A stretch of 64,000 bases of DNA, from positions 1 through 64,000 of the forward strand of contig NZ_LIQH01000020.1 of NCBI RefSeq assembly GCF_001418085.1. Direction: 5' to 3'. Shown one piece after another: positions 33,788-41,720 of the stretch. The stretch is from Lacinutrix algicola (GTDB lineage: Bacteria; Bacteroidota; Bacteroidia; Flavobacteriales; Flavobacteriaceae). The position numbers and the translations under genes are program-made. Each line of letters starts with the position of its first letter. Position 1 is the stretch's first letter. The notes beneath the pieces are model-generated. The model did no database searches and had not been told where the DNA came from. It saw nothing but the letters and a program-made list of their open reading frames with translations.

Positions 33788-34501
33788 ATGATGGGAACAG
33801 GTTATATGGGTTACTATGTTATTATTGGAATAATATCTGTAGTAAGCTGGTTGGTTAGCAGTCAATTAAAAAAGAAATTTGCTAAATACTCTAAGGTGCA
33901 TTTAAGAAATGGAATGAGCGGTGCAGAGATTGCTAGAAAAATGTTAGCCGATCACGGTATTAGAGATGTTGAGGTTATTTCTACTCCTGGACAATTAACA
34001 GATCATTACAATCCTGCAAATAAAACGGTTAACTTAAGTGAGGTGGTTTATGGCGAACGTAACGCTTCGGCAGCGGCTGTTGCTGCACACGAATGTGGTC
34101 ATGCGGTACAACATGCTACGGCTTACAAGTACTTAACCATGCGTTCTAAATTAGTACCGGTTGTTCAAGTAACATCTAATATTTCTCAATGGGTTATTTT
34201 TGGAGGTATAGCATTAATGGCAAGTGAGGCTATGGGTGCTGCTGGTAAATATGTGGCTATTGCTGGTTTAATAATGATGGGTTTTGCGACACTATTTAGT
34301 GTGGTAACTTTACCTGTAGAATACGATGCTAGTAACCGTGCATTAGCATGGTTAAAAAATAAAAACATAGTAACACCAGAAGAATACAAAGGTTCGGAAG
34401 ATGCACTTAAATGGGCTGCAAGAACATATTTAGTGGCTGCTCTTGGAGCAATTGCTTCTTTGTTGTACTTTGCTTTAAGAATATTTGGATCTAAAGATTA
34501 A
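33788..34501 (+). CDS. YugP-family zinc metallopeptidase
   Basis: 237 aa membrane protein. The zinc-metallopeptidase motif HECGHAVQHA is at about residues 97-106 with upstream TDHYNPANKTVNLSEVVYGERN, and four hydrophobic helices surround it, typical of the YugP/DUF2268-like neutral membrane proteases. The LPVEYDASNRALAWL segment supplies a conserved Asp. Probably a membrane-embedded housekeeping protease; substrates unknown. A BI-1 family gene follows 26 nt downstream, so the two likely share a transcript. Confidence 0.92.
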   Translation: MMGTGYMGYYVIIGIISVVSWLVSSQLKKKFAKYSKVHLRNGMSGAEIARKMLADHGIRDVEVISTPGQLTDHYNPANKTVNLSEVVYGERNASAAAVAAHECGHAVQHATAYKYLTMRSKLVPVVQVTSNISQWVIFGGIALMASEAMGAAGKYVAIAGLIMMGFATLFSVVTLPVEYDASNRALAWLKNKNIVTPEEYKGSEDALKWAARTYLVAALGAIASLLYFALRIFGSKD

Positions 34502-34527
34502 AAACTAAAAATAAGACAAACAACTAT

Positions 34528-35247
34528 ATGGAAAACTCTTTCGAAAACCCAATGCCACAACAACGTATGGCGCTTAGTGCTGTAGCACAAGAAGAACGCG
34601 TAGCATTTTATAAAAAAACTTATGCGCATGTTGCTGTAGGTGTATTAGTATTTATATTTTTTGAATACCTTTTTTTACAAAGTGAAGCTGTAGTAAATTT
34701 TGCGTTATCAATGACCGAAGGTTTTAAATGGTTATTAATGTTAGGTGGTTTTATGTTTATTACCAACTATGCAGAAAATATGGCACTAAAAACGCCGGAT
34801 AAAAACAAGCAGTACTTAGCTTTTGGATTATACATTTTAGCTGAAGCCTTTATTTTTATTCCAATGATTTATATTGCTTTAACGTATCTGCCACAAGGAT
34901 CGGAAATGATACAGCAAGCAGGAATAGTTACTTTGGCTTTGTTTTCTGGATTAACAGCGGTAGTGTTTGTTACTAAAAAAGATTTTTCTTTCTTAAAAAC
35001 AGGTTTAACAATAGGTTTCTTTATTGCATTAGGTTTAATTGTAGCAGGAACACTTTTTGGGTTTAATATGGGATTATGGTTTTCTGTAGGTATGTGTTTA
35101 CTTGCTGGAGGTTCTATTTTATATCAAACTTCTAACCTTGTTAAAAAATATACAATAGACGATTATATTCCTGCAGCTTTAGGATTGTTTGCGTCGTTAA
35201 TGTTATTATTCTGGTATGTATTAAGAATATTTATGTCTAGAGATTAA
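34528..35247 (+). CDS. Bax inhibitor-1/YccA family membrane protein
   Basis: 239 aa with seven hydrophobic helices and a cytoplasmic N-terminus (QEERVAFYKKTYAHVAVGVL). The late helices contain the family pattern LFGFNMGLWFSVGMCLLAGGSILYQTSNLV and DDYIPAALGLFASLMLLFWYVLRI. YccA-type members interact with and restrain the FtsH protease; others act as calcium leak channels. The preceding gene is a membrane protease, consistent with a membrane quality-control role. Confidence 0.93.
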   Translation: MENSFENPMPQQRMALSAVAQEERVAFYKKTYAHVAVGVLVFIFFEYLFLQSEAVVNFALSMTEGFKWLLMLGGFMFITNYAENMALKTPDKNKQYLAFGLYILAEAFIFIPMIYIALTYLPQGSEMIQQAGIVTLALFSGLTAVVFVTKKDFSFLKTGLTIGFFIALGLIVAGTLFGFNMGLWFSVGMCLLAGGSILYQTSNLVKKYTIDDYIPAALGLFASLMLLFWYVLRIFMSRD

Positions 35248-35267
35248 TCTCCTATAAAATTATAAAT

Positions 35268-35300
35268 TAAAAAGCTCCTCTAATTAGAGGAGCTTTTTGT
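35268..35300. terminator. Bidirectional intrinsic terminator
   Basis: AAAAGCTCCTCT (35270-35281) pairs with AGAGGAGCTTTT (35286-35297) around a 4-nt loop, a 12-bp perfect stem between the convergent BI-1 gene and the response regulator gene. Confidence 0.9.
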
Positions 35301-35323
35301 TTATATAATATTTAGTTTTTAGG

Positions 35324-36001
35324 TTAAAATGAATTGCTGTCTAAAGAAACAAGTTTGTTTTTTAGTGCATATATTACTAATCCTGCAACGTTTTTGGCTT
35401 CGGTTTTTAATAGTAAATTATTACGATGTCCTTCTACAGTTCTTGGGCTTATAAAAAGTTTTTTGGCGATATCGCTTGTGGTCATTTGTTTACAAATAAG
35501 CTCTAAAACTTCTATTTCTCTTTTTGTGAAATAATTAGCATCAAAAGTAGATTTTGTTTTTTTGTCCTTAGGGTTTACTAAGCTTTCATGGACATACTGT
35601 AATACTTGCTCATCGTAATGAAAACCTTTTTCGGCAACTTGTTCTATGGTTTTAATCATTAATGCAGGTGTGCTGTTTTTTGCTAAGTAAGCAACAGCTC
35701 CAATAGAAATCATATTTAAAATAAAAGGCTTGCTAAAGTAGCTGGTTAATGCAATAACCTTAATATTAGGAAATTCTTTTCTAATAATTTTTGTTACCTC
35801 TATACCATTTAATCCAGGCATTTTTAAATCGGTAACAACAATTTCTGGATGCGTGTTTGCACTACGTAATTTGTTAATTAAATCATCACCATCTTCGGCA
35901 TGAAAAAGGATGTCAATATTTTCTTGGTTACCTAAAATAGCTAGTAAACCTTGTCTAAAAAGTAACTCGTCGTCTGCTAATACTATTCTTATTTTATTCA
36001 T
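35324..36001 (-). CDS. LuxR/NarL-type response regulator
   Basis: 225 aa. The receiver domain begins IRIVLADDELLFRQGLLAIL, with the phospho-acceptor Asp in VVTDLKMPGLNG and the conserved Thr/Lys later. The DNA-binding domain reads FTKREIEVLELICKQMTTSDIAKKLFISPRTVEGHRNNLL, the NarL signature. The start overlaps the histidine kinase gene by 8 nt, so the two form a cognate pair. Last gene of a four-gene minus-strand cassette. Confidence 0.94.
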   Translation of the reverse strand: MNKIRIVLADDELLFRQGLLAILGNQENIDILFHAEDGDDLINKLRSANTHPEIVVTDLKMPGLNGIEVTKIIRKEFPNIKVIALTSYFSKPFILNMISIGAVAYLAKNSTPALMIKTIEQVAEKGFHYDEQVLQYVHESLVNPKDKKTKSTFDANYFTKREIEVLELICKQMTTSDIAKKLFISPRTVEGHRNNLLLKTEAKNVAGLVIYALKNKLVSLDSNSF

Positions 36002-36797
36002 TGTATTTGCAATTTATAATAAAATGACTTCCATTATTTTGAGTGCTATCAATTTTAAGTTTTCCATTTAAAATTTTAACTCGACTTTTAATATTCTGTA
36101 ATCCAATTCCGGTTTTTTTGTGCAGTTCTAAAACATTAAATCCAATACCATTGTCTTGATAATGTATTACAAAACCGTTAGCATCTTGCTCCATAAATAC
36201 GGCAAGTTCTTTTGCTTTTCCATGTTTAATTGAGTTGTTTATTAGTTCTTGAATAATCCTGAATACATGTAGTTGATTGTTATCATTAAGCATATGTAGC
36301 TCTTCAATATTATGTTCAATGTCTATAGCCGTATTTGTAGAAATATCATCAAACAATTCTTCTAAGGCAACTTTAAGTCCAAATTGATCTAGAATAGGAG
36401 GCATTAAATCGTGAGCAATTCTTCTGGAACTTTGTAGTGTGCCAGTGGTAATCTCTAATATTTGATTTAAAGATTCGCGTTGTTTTATATTAATAGTTTT
36501 ATCACACAAAAGTACATTTGTACTTAGGCTAATTATATTTAATTTAGAGCTAATAGCGTCGTGTAGATCTTGTGCTATACGGGTGCGTTCGGCTTCTTGA
36601 ATAGCTATAGAGGTTTGTAATATTTTTTGTTGATTTTCTAATTTTAAAGCTGATTTCTCAAGTTCCTTTTGAACTATTTTTTGTCTAGAATAATGAAAAA
36701 ACAGAATTAACCCAGTAGTTACTAAAACCAAAAAGATGATGCCGTAAACTAAAGCCTGAATTATTAATTTTTCGTTTTCCATAAACTCTTTTTCCAT
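35994..36797 (-). CDS. Histidine kinase of the NarX/DesK type
   Basis: 267 aa with one N-terminal transmembrane helix and almost no extracytoplasmic region. The HisKA_3 box is ERTRIAQDLHDAISSKLNIISL and the ATPase domain has IQELINNSIKHGKAKEL and DNGIGFN...GIGLQNIKSRV. Having no sensor domain of its own, it probably receives its signal from the co-encoded multi-helix protein, whose gene overlaps its 5' end by 34 nt. Confidence 0.92.
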   Translation of the reverse strand: MEKEFMENEKLIIQALVYGIIFLVLVTTGLILFFHYSRQKIVQKELEKSALKLENQQKILQTSIAIQEAERTRIAQDLHDAISSKLNIISLSTNVLLCDKTINIKQRESLNQILEITTGTLQSSRRIAHDLMPPILDQFGLKVALEELFDDISTNTAIDIEHNIEELHMLNDNNQLHVFRIIQELINNSIKHGKAKELAVFMEQDANGFVIHYQDNGIGFNVLELHKKTGIGLQNIKSRVKILNGKLKIDSTQNNGSHFIINCKYNE

Positions 36798-37420
36798 TCT
36801 ATTAAAATTAGTATTAAAAAACCTAAATAGAACAATCTATTTAAAAACCAGATATTAAAGGATAGCAACCTGTCTACAGTATTAAGTAGGTTTCCTAAAA
36901 TAAAAATAAGAGTACTTGTAGATAGATATATTAATACTCCAGCGTTTATATACATAAATTTCCCTGGTTTGCTTAGCAAGTTATATAAGTGAAATATAGA
37001 ATATAATATCAAAGGAAATGAAGTGATAAATATTTCTAACAAATTAAACTTAGAAAATAAACCGGGATTTAAAGAGTATTGAATTATTAAAATTGAAAAA
37101 ATCAAAGCACTTATTATTTTTACATATTTTTTCTGATTTGTATTAAATAGTTGATTGTAAAATAAAGACAAGAAAATAAATTGAAAAATAAAATAAAAAT
37201 GTGATAGGTATAAGTTGTTTAATTTTAAATTATATAACCTCTGAATTTTCACTATTTGATCACTGCCAATTGAAATACATAAACTAAGAACTAAATAAAA
37301 AACAAAATACCTAACAGCTTTGCTTTTGTTCCCTTTTAAGTAGCTATAAATATATAATGTTGCGTTTATAAAAAGTATTATTAAGCCAAGCTGTTTTAAT
37401 AGATCATCAATTTCTTTCAT
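36764..37420 (-). CDS. Multi-helix membrane protein, putative sensor for the adjacent kinase
   Basis: 218 aa with about seven transmembrane helices evenly spaced along its length, short loops and no soluble domain. No family was recognised. It overlaps the kinase gene by 34 nt and starts 8 nt after the upstream hypothetical gene. Because the kinase lacks a sensory region, this protein is the obvious candidate for signal input. That is inference from context. Confidence 0.72.
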   Translation of the reverse strand: MKEIDDLLKQLGLIILFINATLYIYSYLKGNKSKAVRYFVFYLVLSLCISIGSDQIVKIQRLYNLKLNNLYLSHFYFIFQFIFLSLFYNQLFNTNQKKYVKIISALIFSILIIQYSLNPGLFSKFNLLEIFITSFPLILYSIFHLYNLLSKPGKFMYINAGVLIYLSTSTLIFILGNLLNTVDRLLSFNIWFLNRLFYLGFLILILIEWKKSLWKTKN

Positions 37421-37428
37421 TCCATTTT

Positions 37429-37872
37429 CTAAGGATTATATAAAGGGCTGTTTGGGTCACATGTGCTAGGACAAGGTGAGGTAAAGTCGAATACGCCACT
37501 CCCTTCTAGAGCAGCTACTGCTTTTTCTGTTTCTTCATCAGGACACCCTGAAGATTTTTCGTCTTCAATAATATCTCGGTATATCCCATTACAATCTTTT
37601 ACTGTACCTACAATTAGTAGTTTTTCTGTTTTAGCGCTTGGCGGATCGTTTTTAGATTTCTTAATAGCCATATAAGCACGCACTCCAGAGTCTGTAACAT
37701 TCTCTATTGCATAGTGACCATCATCTTGTTTTACAAGCACATTCATTTCTTCTAAACATGCAATTAAATCGTTTGAAGGGATTAGAAAAGCTTTAGCATG
37801 TGTTGGGTTTTCTTCCTGCCATTTACGTGCATAAATAATTGCGTCTTCAAGGTCTATTTGTTTTGCTTTCAT
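37429..37872 (-). CDS. Hypothetical cytoplasmic protein with Cys-rich tail, first gene of the two-component cassette
   Basis: 147 aa, no signal peptide, no named family. The N-terminal half (DLEDAIIYARKWQEENPTHAKAFLIPSNDLIACLEEMNV, then YAIENVTDSGVRAYMAI) looks like a compact alpha/beta domain. The C-terminal quarter is Pro/Ser/Cys-rich and ends CPSTCDPNSPLYNP. Co-transcribed with the membrane protein, kinase and regulator downstream. Confidence 0.7.
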   Translation of the reverse strand: MKAKQIDLEDAIIYARKWQEENPTHAKAFLIPSNDLIACLEEMNVLVKQDDGHYAIENVTDSGVRAYMAIKKSKNDPPSAKTEKLLIVGTVKDCNGIYRDIIEDEKSSGCPDEETEKAVAALEGSGVFDFTSPCPSTCDPNSPLYNP

Positions 37873-37940
37873 AATAATATTTGTTTGAGTTGGTTATTAT
37901 CTAAAAGTACTAAAATATTGTTATTGAATAACATAGTAGA

Positions 37941-37970
37941 TTAAAAACAGGTGTAAACCCCTGTTTTTTA
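37941..37970. terminator. Terminator-like hairpin in a divergent promoter region
   Basis: AAAAACAGG (37943-37951) pairs with CCTGTTTTT (37960-37968) with T-rich ends on both strands. It lies upstream of both neighbouring genes, not downstream, so it may act as an attenuator or leader hairpin for the tail-collar gene. Confidence 0.5.
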
Positions 37971-38047
37971 ATATGAGTAAAAATGCGCTAAAAAAAGAGA
38001 GTTATCTAGAATACATTTACAGTATTAATCAACTAAAAACAAAAATT

Positions 38048-38575
38048 ATGGAACAGTTTATTGGACAAATTATGATGTTCGGTGGAAATTTTGCACCACG
38101 AAATTGGGCGTTTTGTAACGGTCAATTATTGGGAATCTCTCAACATCAGGCGTTATTTTCACTTTTGGGAACTAATTATGGTGGTGATGGTAGAACCACA
38201 TTTGGTTTGCCAGATTTAAGAGGCAGAGTGCCAGTACATGCTGGCAATGGTCCGGGATTACCTCCTGCAAAATTAGGGCAAAAAGGAGGAGCGGCAACGG
38301 TAATACTTGATATTAATCAAATTCCAGCACATGCTCATAGCGCTGCTATAGAGGCTGTTAATCCGCTTCCAAGAGGAGAGAATGCCGTAACAAACCCAAC
38401 CGGAGCGTATAATGCTTTAGGAGGAGCATATGCAATGGGTAAAAACACAAAAATGGCAGCAGATAGTGTGTCTGTTGGGCAAACAGGAGGTAATCAAGCA
38501 CACGATAACATGCAGCCTTATCAAGTTGTAAATTATATAATTGCTTTAGATGGTATATTTCCATCAAGAAGCTAA
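38048..38575 (+). CDS. Phage tail-collar domain (microcystin-dependent-protein-like) protein
   Basis: Start chosen at 38048 (MEQFIGQIMMFGGNFAPRNWAFCNGQLL), the conserved beginning of the family; an ATG 75 nt earlier adds an unconserved stretch. 175 aa. The collar motif appears as FSLLGTNYGGDGRTTFGLPDLRGRVPVH, and the C-terminus has the usual GGNQAHDNMQPYQVVNYIIALDGIFPSRS. No phage structural genes are nearby. Stand-alone collar proteins occur in many Bacteroidota, often in clusters of two or three; role uncertain. Confidence 0.88.
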   Translation: MEQFIGQIMMFGGNFAPRNWAFCNGQLLGISQHQALFSLLGTNYGGDGRTTFGLPDLRGRVPVHAGNGPGLPPAKLGQKGGAATVILDINQIPAHAHSAAIEAVNPLPRGENAVTNPTGAYNALGGAYAMGKNTKMAADSVSVGQTGGNQAHDNMQPYQVVNYIIALDGIFPSRS

Positions 38576-38645
38576 TTAAAAATTTAATCAAAGGTAAATC
38601 AAATGTGATTTTTGCCTTTGGTTTTAACTTCTAAAACTTATTATT

Positions 38646-39460
38646 ATGAAAAAAAACTACACTTTAAAAAAGGCAACATTAGATAGCATTTTTTTTGTTG
38701 CTTAATCATGTTAAGTTATAGCGTAAATGCACAAGTATTAAATTTTACTATTGATACGGCAGTAGATGATGGAGTAAGTGTTACCGAGACACTTACTACA
38801 GGATCTGATACTTATGTATTGCTAATTGACGTTCCTGGTTCAGGAGCTGAAACTGTAGTACCTTTATCTGGTGCCGATTTAGTCTTCTATTTTGGAAGTG
38901 GAGCAGCTATAAACACCTTTACTTTAACACTTACTAAAAATGGTAATCCTATAAATTTTAAATTAAACGGAATGGATTATGACACTTTAGAAACAGGGAG
39001 TATTTCTCTTGTAAACCAAGATGATGAAGTCATTTCAATAGAGCAAGAATATGTAGTAGGTGCTGGTGCTATACCTATAAATAATCCAAGTAATGCTGTA
39101 GATATTACAGCATTTAAGATTCTTCAGCCAGATGTGAGTGATAATACAGATTTTGCATTTCACAATATAGAGGTAGATGTTCTTGATACATTAAGTACGG
39201 AAGCGTCTATATCTTTAGATAGTCAAGTTGTTATTTTTCCAAATCCATCTAATGGAGACATAACGATTAAAAGTTCTGGTGTAACTTTATATACAGCTGT
39301 CGTTACAGATATTAACGGTCGAACAATTGAGACTATCAATTTAAATGGAATAACAACCAATAAAAACTTAAATTTAAGTTCTAAATTATTTTCAGGGTTA
39401 TATTTTGTTTCAATTGTATCTGAAAAAGGTACAATTACTAAAAAGTTAATTATTAAATAA
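38646..39460 (+). CDS. T9SS cargo protein with signal peptide broken at a T8 run
   Basis: ATG 38646 begins MKKNYTLKKATLDSIFF and hits TAA at 38703. A second frame runs from just after the run of eight T (38689-38696) as CLIMLSYSVNAQVLNF, the expected end of a signal peptide, and on to 39460. A -1 slip on T_TTT_TTT, or one more T, restores the full protein. The mature part is beta-rich and unrecognised; the last 75 residues are a type IX sorting domain (VVIFPNPSNGDITIKSSG... to TITKKLIIK). The short start at 38708 would leave only MLSYSVNA, too short to export. Confidence 0.75.
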
Positions 39461-39484
39461 ATAATTTAATTTATTGTAGGAAAA

Positions 39485-39516
39485 AAACTCTTAAAGTGAT
39501 TTAAGAGTTTTTTTTG
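39485..39516. terminator. Bidirectional intrinsic terminator
   Basis: ACTCTTAAA and TTTAAGAGT arms (about 39487-39508) with a 4-nt loop are flanked by A and T runs, between the convergent T9SS gene and the Lrp gene. Confidence 0.85.
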
Positions 39517-39536
39517 TTAGTTTGATTTGATACATT

Positions 39537-40007
39537 TTATATCTTAATCTGTCTATCAATTTGCTGGTTTAGAGAAATAAAAGTTTCTGTTCTCGATACA
39601 CCTTCTATAGACTGAATGTCTTTGTTTAAAACATGCATAAGGTGCTCGTTATCTTTGCAAAGAATTTTAATAAAAATACTCCAATTTCCTGTGGTGTAAT
39701 GACATTCTAAAACTTCGGGTATTTTTTTTAGTTGCTTTACAGCTTCAGGATTACTCATAGCTTTGTCTAAATAAACACCAATATACGCCATGGTAGTGTA
39801 GCCTAATACTTTTGGGTTTATAATAAATTTAGAACCTGCTATTAATCCAGATTTTTCTAGTTTTTTTAAACGCTGGTGTATTGCTGCTCCAGAGATACCT
39901 ACTTGTCGGGCAATCTCTAAAACCGGCGTTCTTGCATCTTCCATTAAAGCACGAAGTATCTTTTTATCGATACCATCTATATGTATGTTTTGGTTTATAA
40001 CCTTCAT
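39537..40007 (-). CDS. Lrp/AsnC family transcriptional regulator
   Basis: 156 aa. N-terminal helix-turn-helix: KILRALMEDARTPVLEIARQVGISGAAIHQRLKKLEKSGLI. C-terminal AsnC ligand/oligomerisation domain: YTTMAYIGVYL, then VLECHYTTGNWSIFIKI. It should bind DNA as an octamer-type assembly and sense an amino acid. It is transcribed in the same direction as the saccharopine dehydrogenase gene, which lies upstream of it across a 265-bp spacer, so regulation of lysine metabolism is a possible role. Confidence 0.93.
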   Translation of the reverse strand: MKVINQNIHIDGIDKKILRALMEDARTPVLEIARQVGISGAAIHQRLKKLEKSGLIAGSKFIINPKVLGYTTMAYIGVYLDKAMSNPEAVKQLKKIPEVLECHYTTGNWSIFIKILCKDNEHLMHVLNKDIQSIEGVSRTETFISLNQQIDRQIKI

Positions 40008-40025
40008 TTAAATGTTTTTTTAGTA

Positions 40026-40090
40026 CCGCTACAGCGGAAAATCTATTACTGTTAGAGTTTATTGCTTTTTAAGTACAATAAAACTCTAAT
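40026..40090. promoter_or_regulatory. Palindromes in the Lrp gene leader
   Basis: Two inverted repeats lie just upstream of the Lrp ATG: CCGCTACAGCGG (about 40026-40037) and the longer hairpin AGAGTTTATTG / CAATAAAACTCT (40054-40064 and 40076-40087). Either could be an autoregulatory operator or a leader hairpin. Confidence 0.35.
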
Positions 40091-40156
40091 TTAAAACATA
40101 AATGTACTAAAATAGTATAAAACTAAAACTTTAATGCTATTACAGAACTGAGGTAA

Positions 40157-40267
40157 GTGCGTTAAGGATAGAAGTGGCATCCTTTTTTTGCTGCCATATA
40201 TGGCAAAAAAAGATATAACGTAGAGCCTGACCAAGACAATGCCCTTAGGCATGTCTTGGTAACGCCC
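40157..40267. repeat. Structured intergenic repeat element, copy 3 (best-formed)
   Basis: Closing stem GCGTTA (40159-40164) with TAACGC (40260-40265). Inside are three hairpins: GGAT/ATCC, the stem CTTTTTTTGC with GCAAAAAAAG, and a long stem ACCAAGACA / TGTCTTGGT-type arm (about 40230-40260) with inner TGCC/GGCA. Blocks are shared with the element at 7236. On the minus strand it starts 6 nt after the saccharopine dehydrogenase stop. Confidence 0.6.
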
Positions 40268-40272
40268 AAATA

Positions 40273-41637
40273 TTATACGTGTAAAGGATTGTAGCCTAAA
40301 TAAGGTACTTTTTTCTCTTTAAAGATAATGCCATAATCTTCTAGTTCTTCTAGAATTGGTTCGTAAACTTCTTTGTTTATTGGTCTTAAAACACCAGGAG
40401 TGGTGATTTTTTTGTTAAGTATTGCCATTGCAGCCATTGCTACAGGTAAACCAACGGTTTTAGCCATTGCGGTATAGGTTTGATCTTCTCCTAAAGTTAC
40501 CATTGTAGCATCTATTTGGTATTTTTTACCATTTAATTGGTAGCCAAATTTATGATACATTACAATCATGTCTTTATCTGTAGGGTCTAGTGTCCAGCTA
40601 TCCATTAATATTTTTTGTAATATTTGTGCTGGAGTTGCTTTATCTAGAGTTACCATTTTTGTAGGGCTAAAGATATCTAGCTCTTCAAATTTATCCCAAA
40701 CAACATCATCTTGGTCTATTTTTAATGCGTGTCTAAATTTAATTTCTACAGAGTCTGTAGGACTGTATGGTAAAAATGAGTTTACAAAATCGCGATAGCT
40801 CATGTTTTTGCTATCGTCTATTGTGTAGCTATCGTCTGTCATGCCTAACGCAGCAAAAACATTCCAAGCACGACTAAAACCAACTCGTCTTATAGTTCCG
40901 CGATATAATGTTTTAACATCGTCTATGCCATAAATGCTTTGGTATTTTAAAGAATCTCTGTTAGCGTAGGCTTCAAAACGACCAAAACCATCAACTTCTA
41001 AAAACTCTGTTCGTCTAAATAAACGGTTGTACGGTATGTATTTATATGTACCTTCTTGTAAAAATTTAGCAGCACTGCCTTGTCCTGCTAAAACTACATT
41101 TCTTGGGTTCCAAGTAAATTTGTAGTTCCATAAGTTATTGTCGCTTTCTGGAGCAACTAAACCACCGGTAAAAGATTCGAATAAAATAAGTTTTCCACCT
41201 TGAGCTTTTATTCTATCTATTACGTGCATAGCACTCATGTGGTCGATTCCTGGATCCACACCTATTTCATTCATAAAAACTAAGCCTTTTTCTTTGGCCT
41301 GTGCGTCTAGTGCTTGCATTTCGTCACTAACATAAGATGCTGTTACCATGTTTTTATTATAGGTAATGCAGTCTTTTGCAACTTCTATATGAAAACGTGC
41401 AGGAAGCATAGAAATTACTATGTCTGCAGATTTTACAGCCTCAATTCTAGATTTTTTGTTAAAAACATCTAAAGTTATTGCGTTTGCGTTTTTATGATTA
41501 TTTGTAAGTTTTGATGCGTTTGCTATATCTAAATCACCAACAGTTATTTGTAGATTTTCTGTTTCAGATTTGTCTAAAAGATACTTTATTAAATAGGATG
41601 CAGATTTTCCTGATCCTATAACCAAAATGTTTCTCAT
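40273..41637 (-). CDS. Saccharopine dehydrogenase family protein
   Basis: 454 aa. The N-terminal Rossmann fold begins RNILVIGSGKSASYLIKYLL, and the domain continues with DIVISMLPARFHIEVAKDCI and the catalytic-domain segment YVSDEMQALDAQAKEKGLVFMNEIGVDPGIDHM. The C-terminal part matches Lys9-type saccharopine dehydrogenases that convert between saccharopine and glutamate plus aminoadipate semialdehyde. In flavobacteria this enzyme is thought to act in lysine breakdown. Alternative substrates in the wider family cannot be ruled out. Confidence 0.92.
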   Translation of the reverse strand: MRNILVIGSGKSASYLIKYLLDKSETENLQITVGDLDIANASKLTNNHKNANAITLDVFNKKSRIEAVKSADIVISMLPARFHIEVAKDCITYNKNMVTASYVSDEMQALDAQAKEKGLVFMNEIGVDPGIDHMSAMHVIDRIKAQGGKLILFESFTGGLVAPESDNNLWNYKFTWNPRNVVLAGQGSAAKFLQEGTYKYIPYNRLFRRTEFLEVDGFGRFEAYANRDSLKYQSIYGIDDVKTLYRGTIRRVGFSRAWNVFAALGMTDDSYTIDDSKNMSYRDFVNSFLPYSPTDSVEIKFRHALKIDQDDVVWDKFEELDIFSPTKMVTLDKATPAQILQKILMDSWTLDPTDKDMIVMYHKFGYQLNGKKYQIDATMVTLGEDQTYTAMAKTVGLPVAMAAMAILNKKITTPGVLRPINKEVYEPILEELEDYGIIFKEKKVPYLGYNPLHV

Positions 41638-41720
41638 ATTAAGAATTGTTATGTAATTTTGTATTTAAAATACGAATGTAATAAATGCTAACGTTATTTA
41701 AACTCAAATAATACATTTAT

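Noticed and set aside
37973-38047. N-terminal extension of the tail-collar protein
   Set aside because: The 25 extra residues start right after a hairpin and are not typical for the family; the ATG at 38048 fits homologues.
38048-39460. Prophage or contractile injection remnant
   Set aside because: Only a single collar-domain gene is present; no sheath, tube, baseplate, integrase or attachment sites were found nearby.
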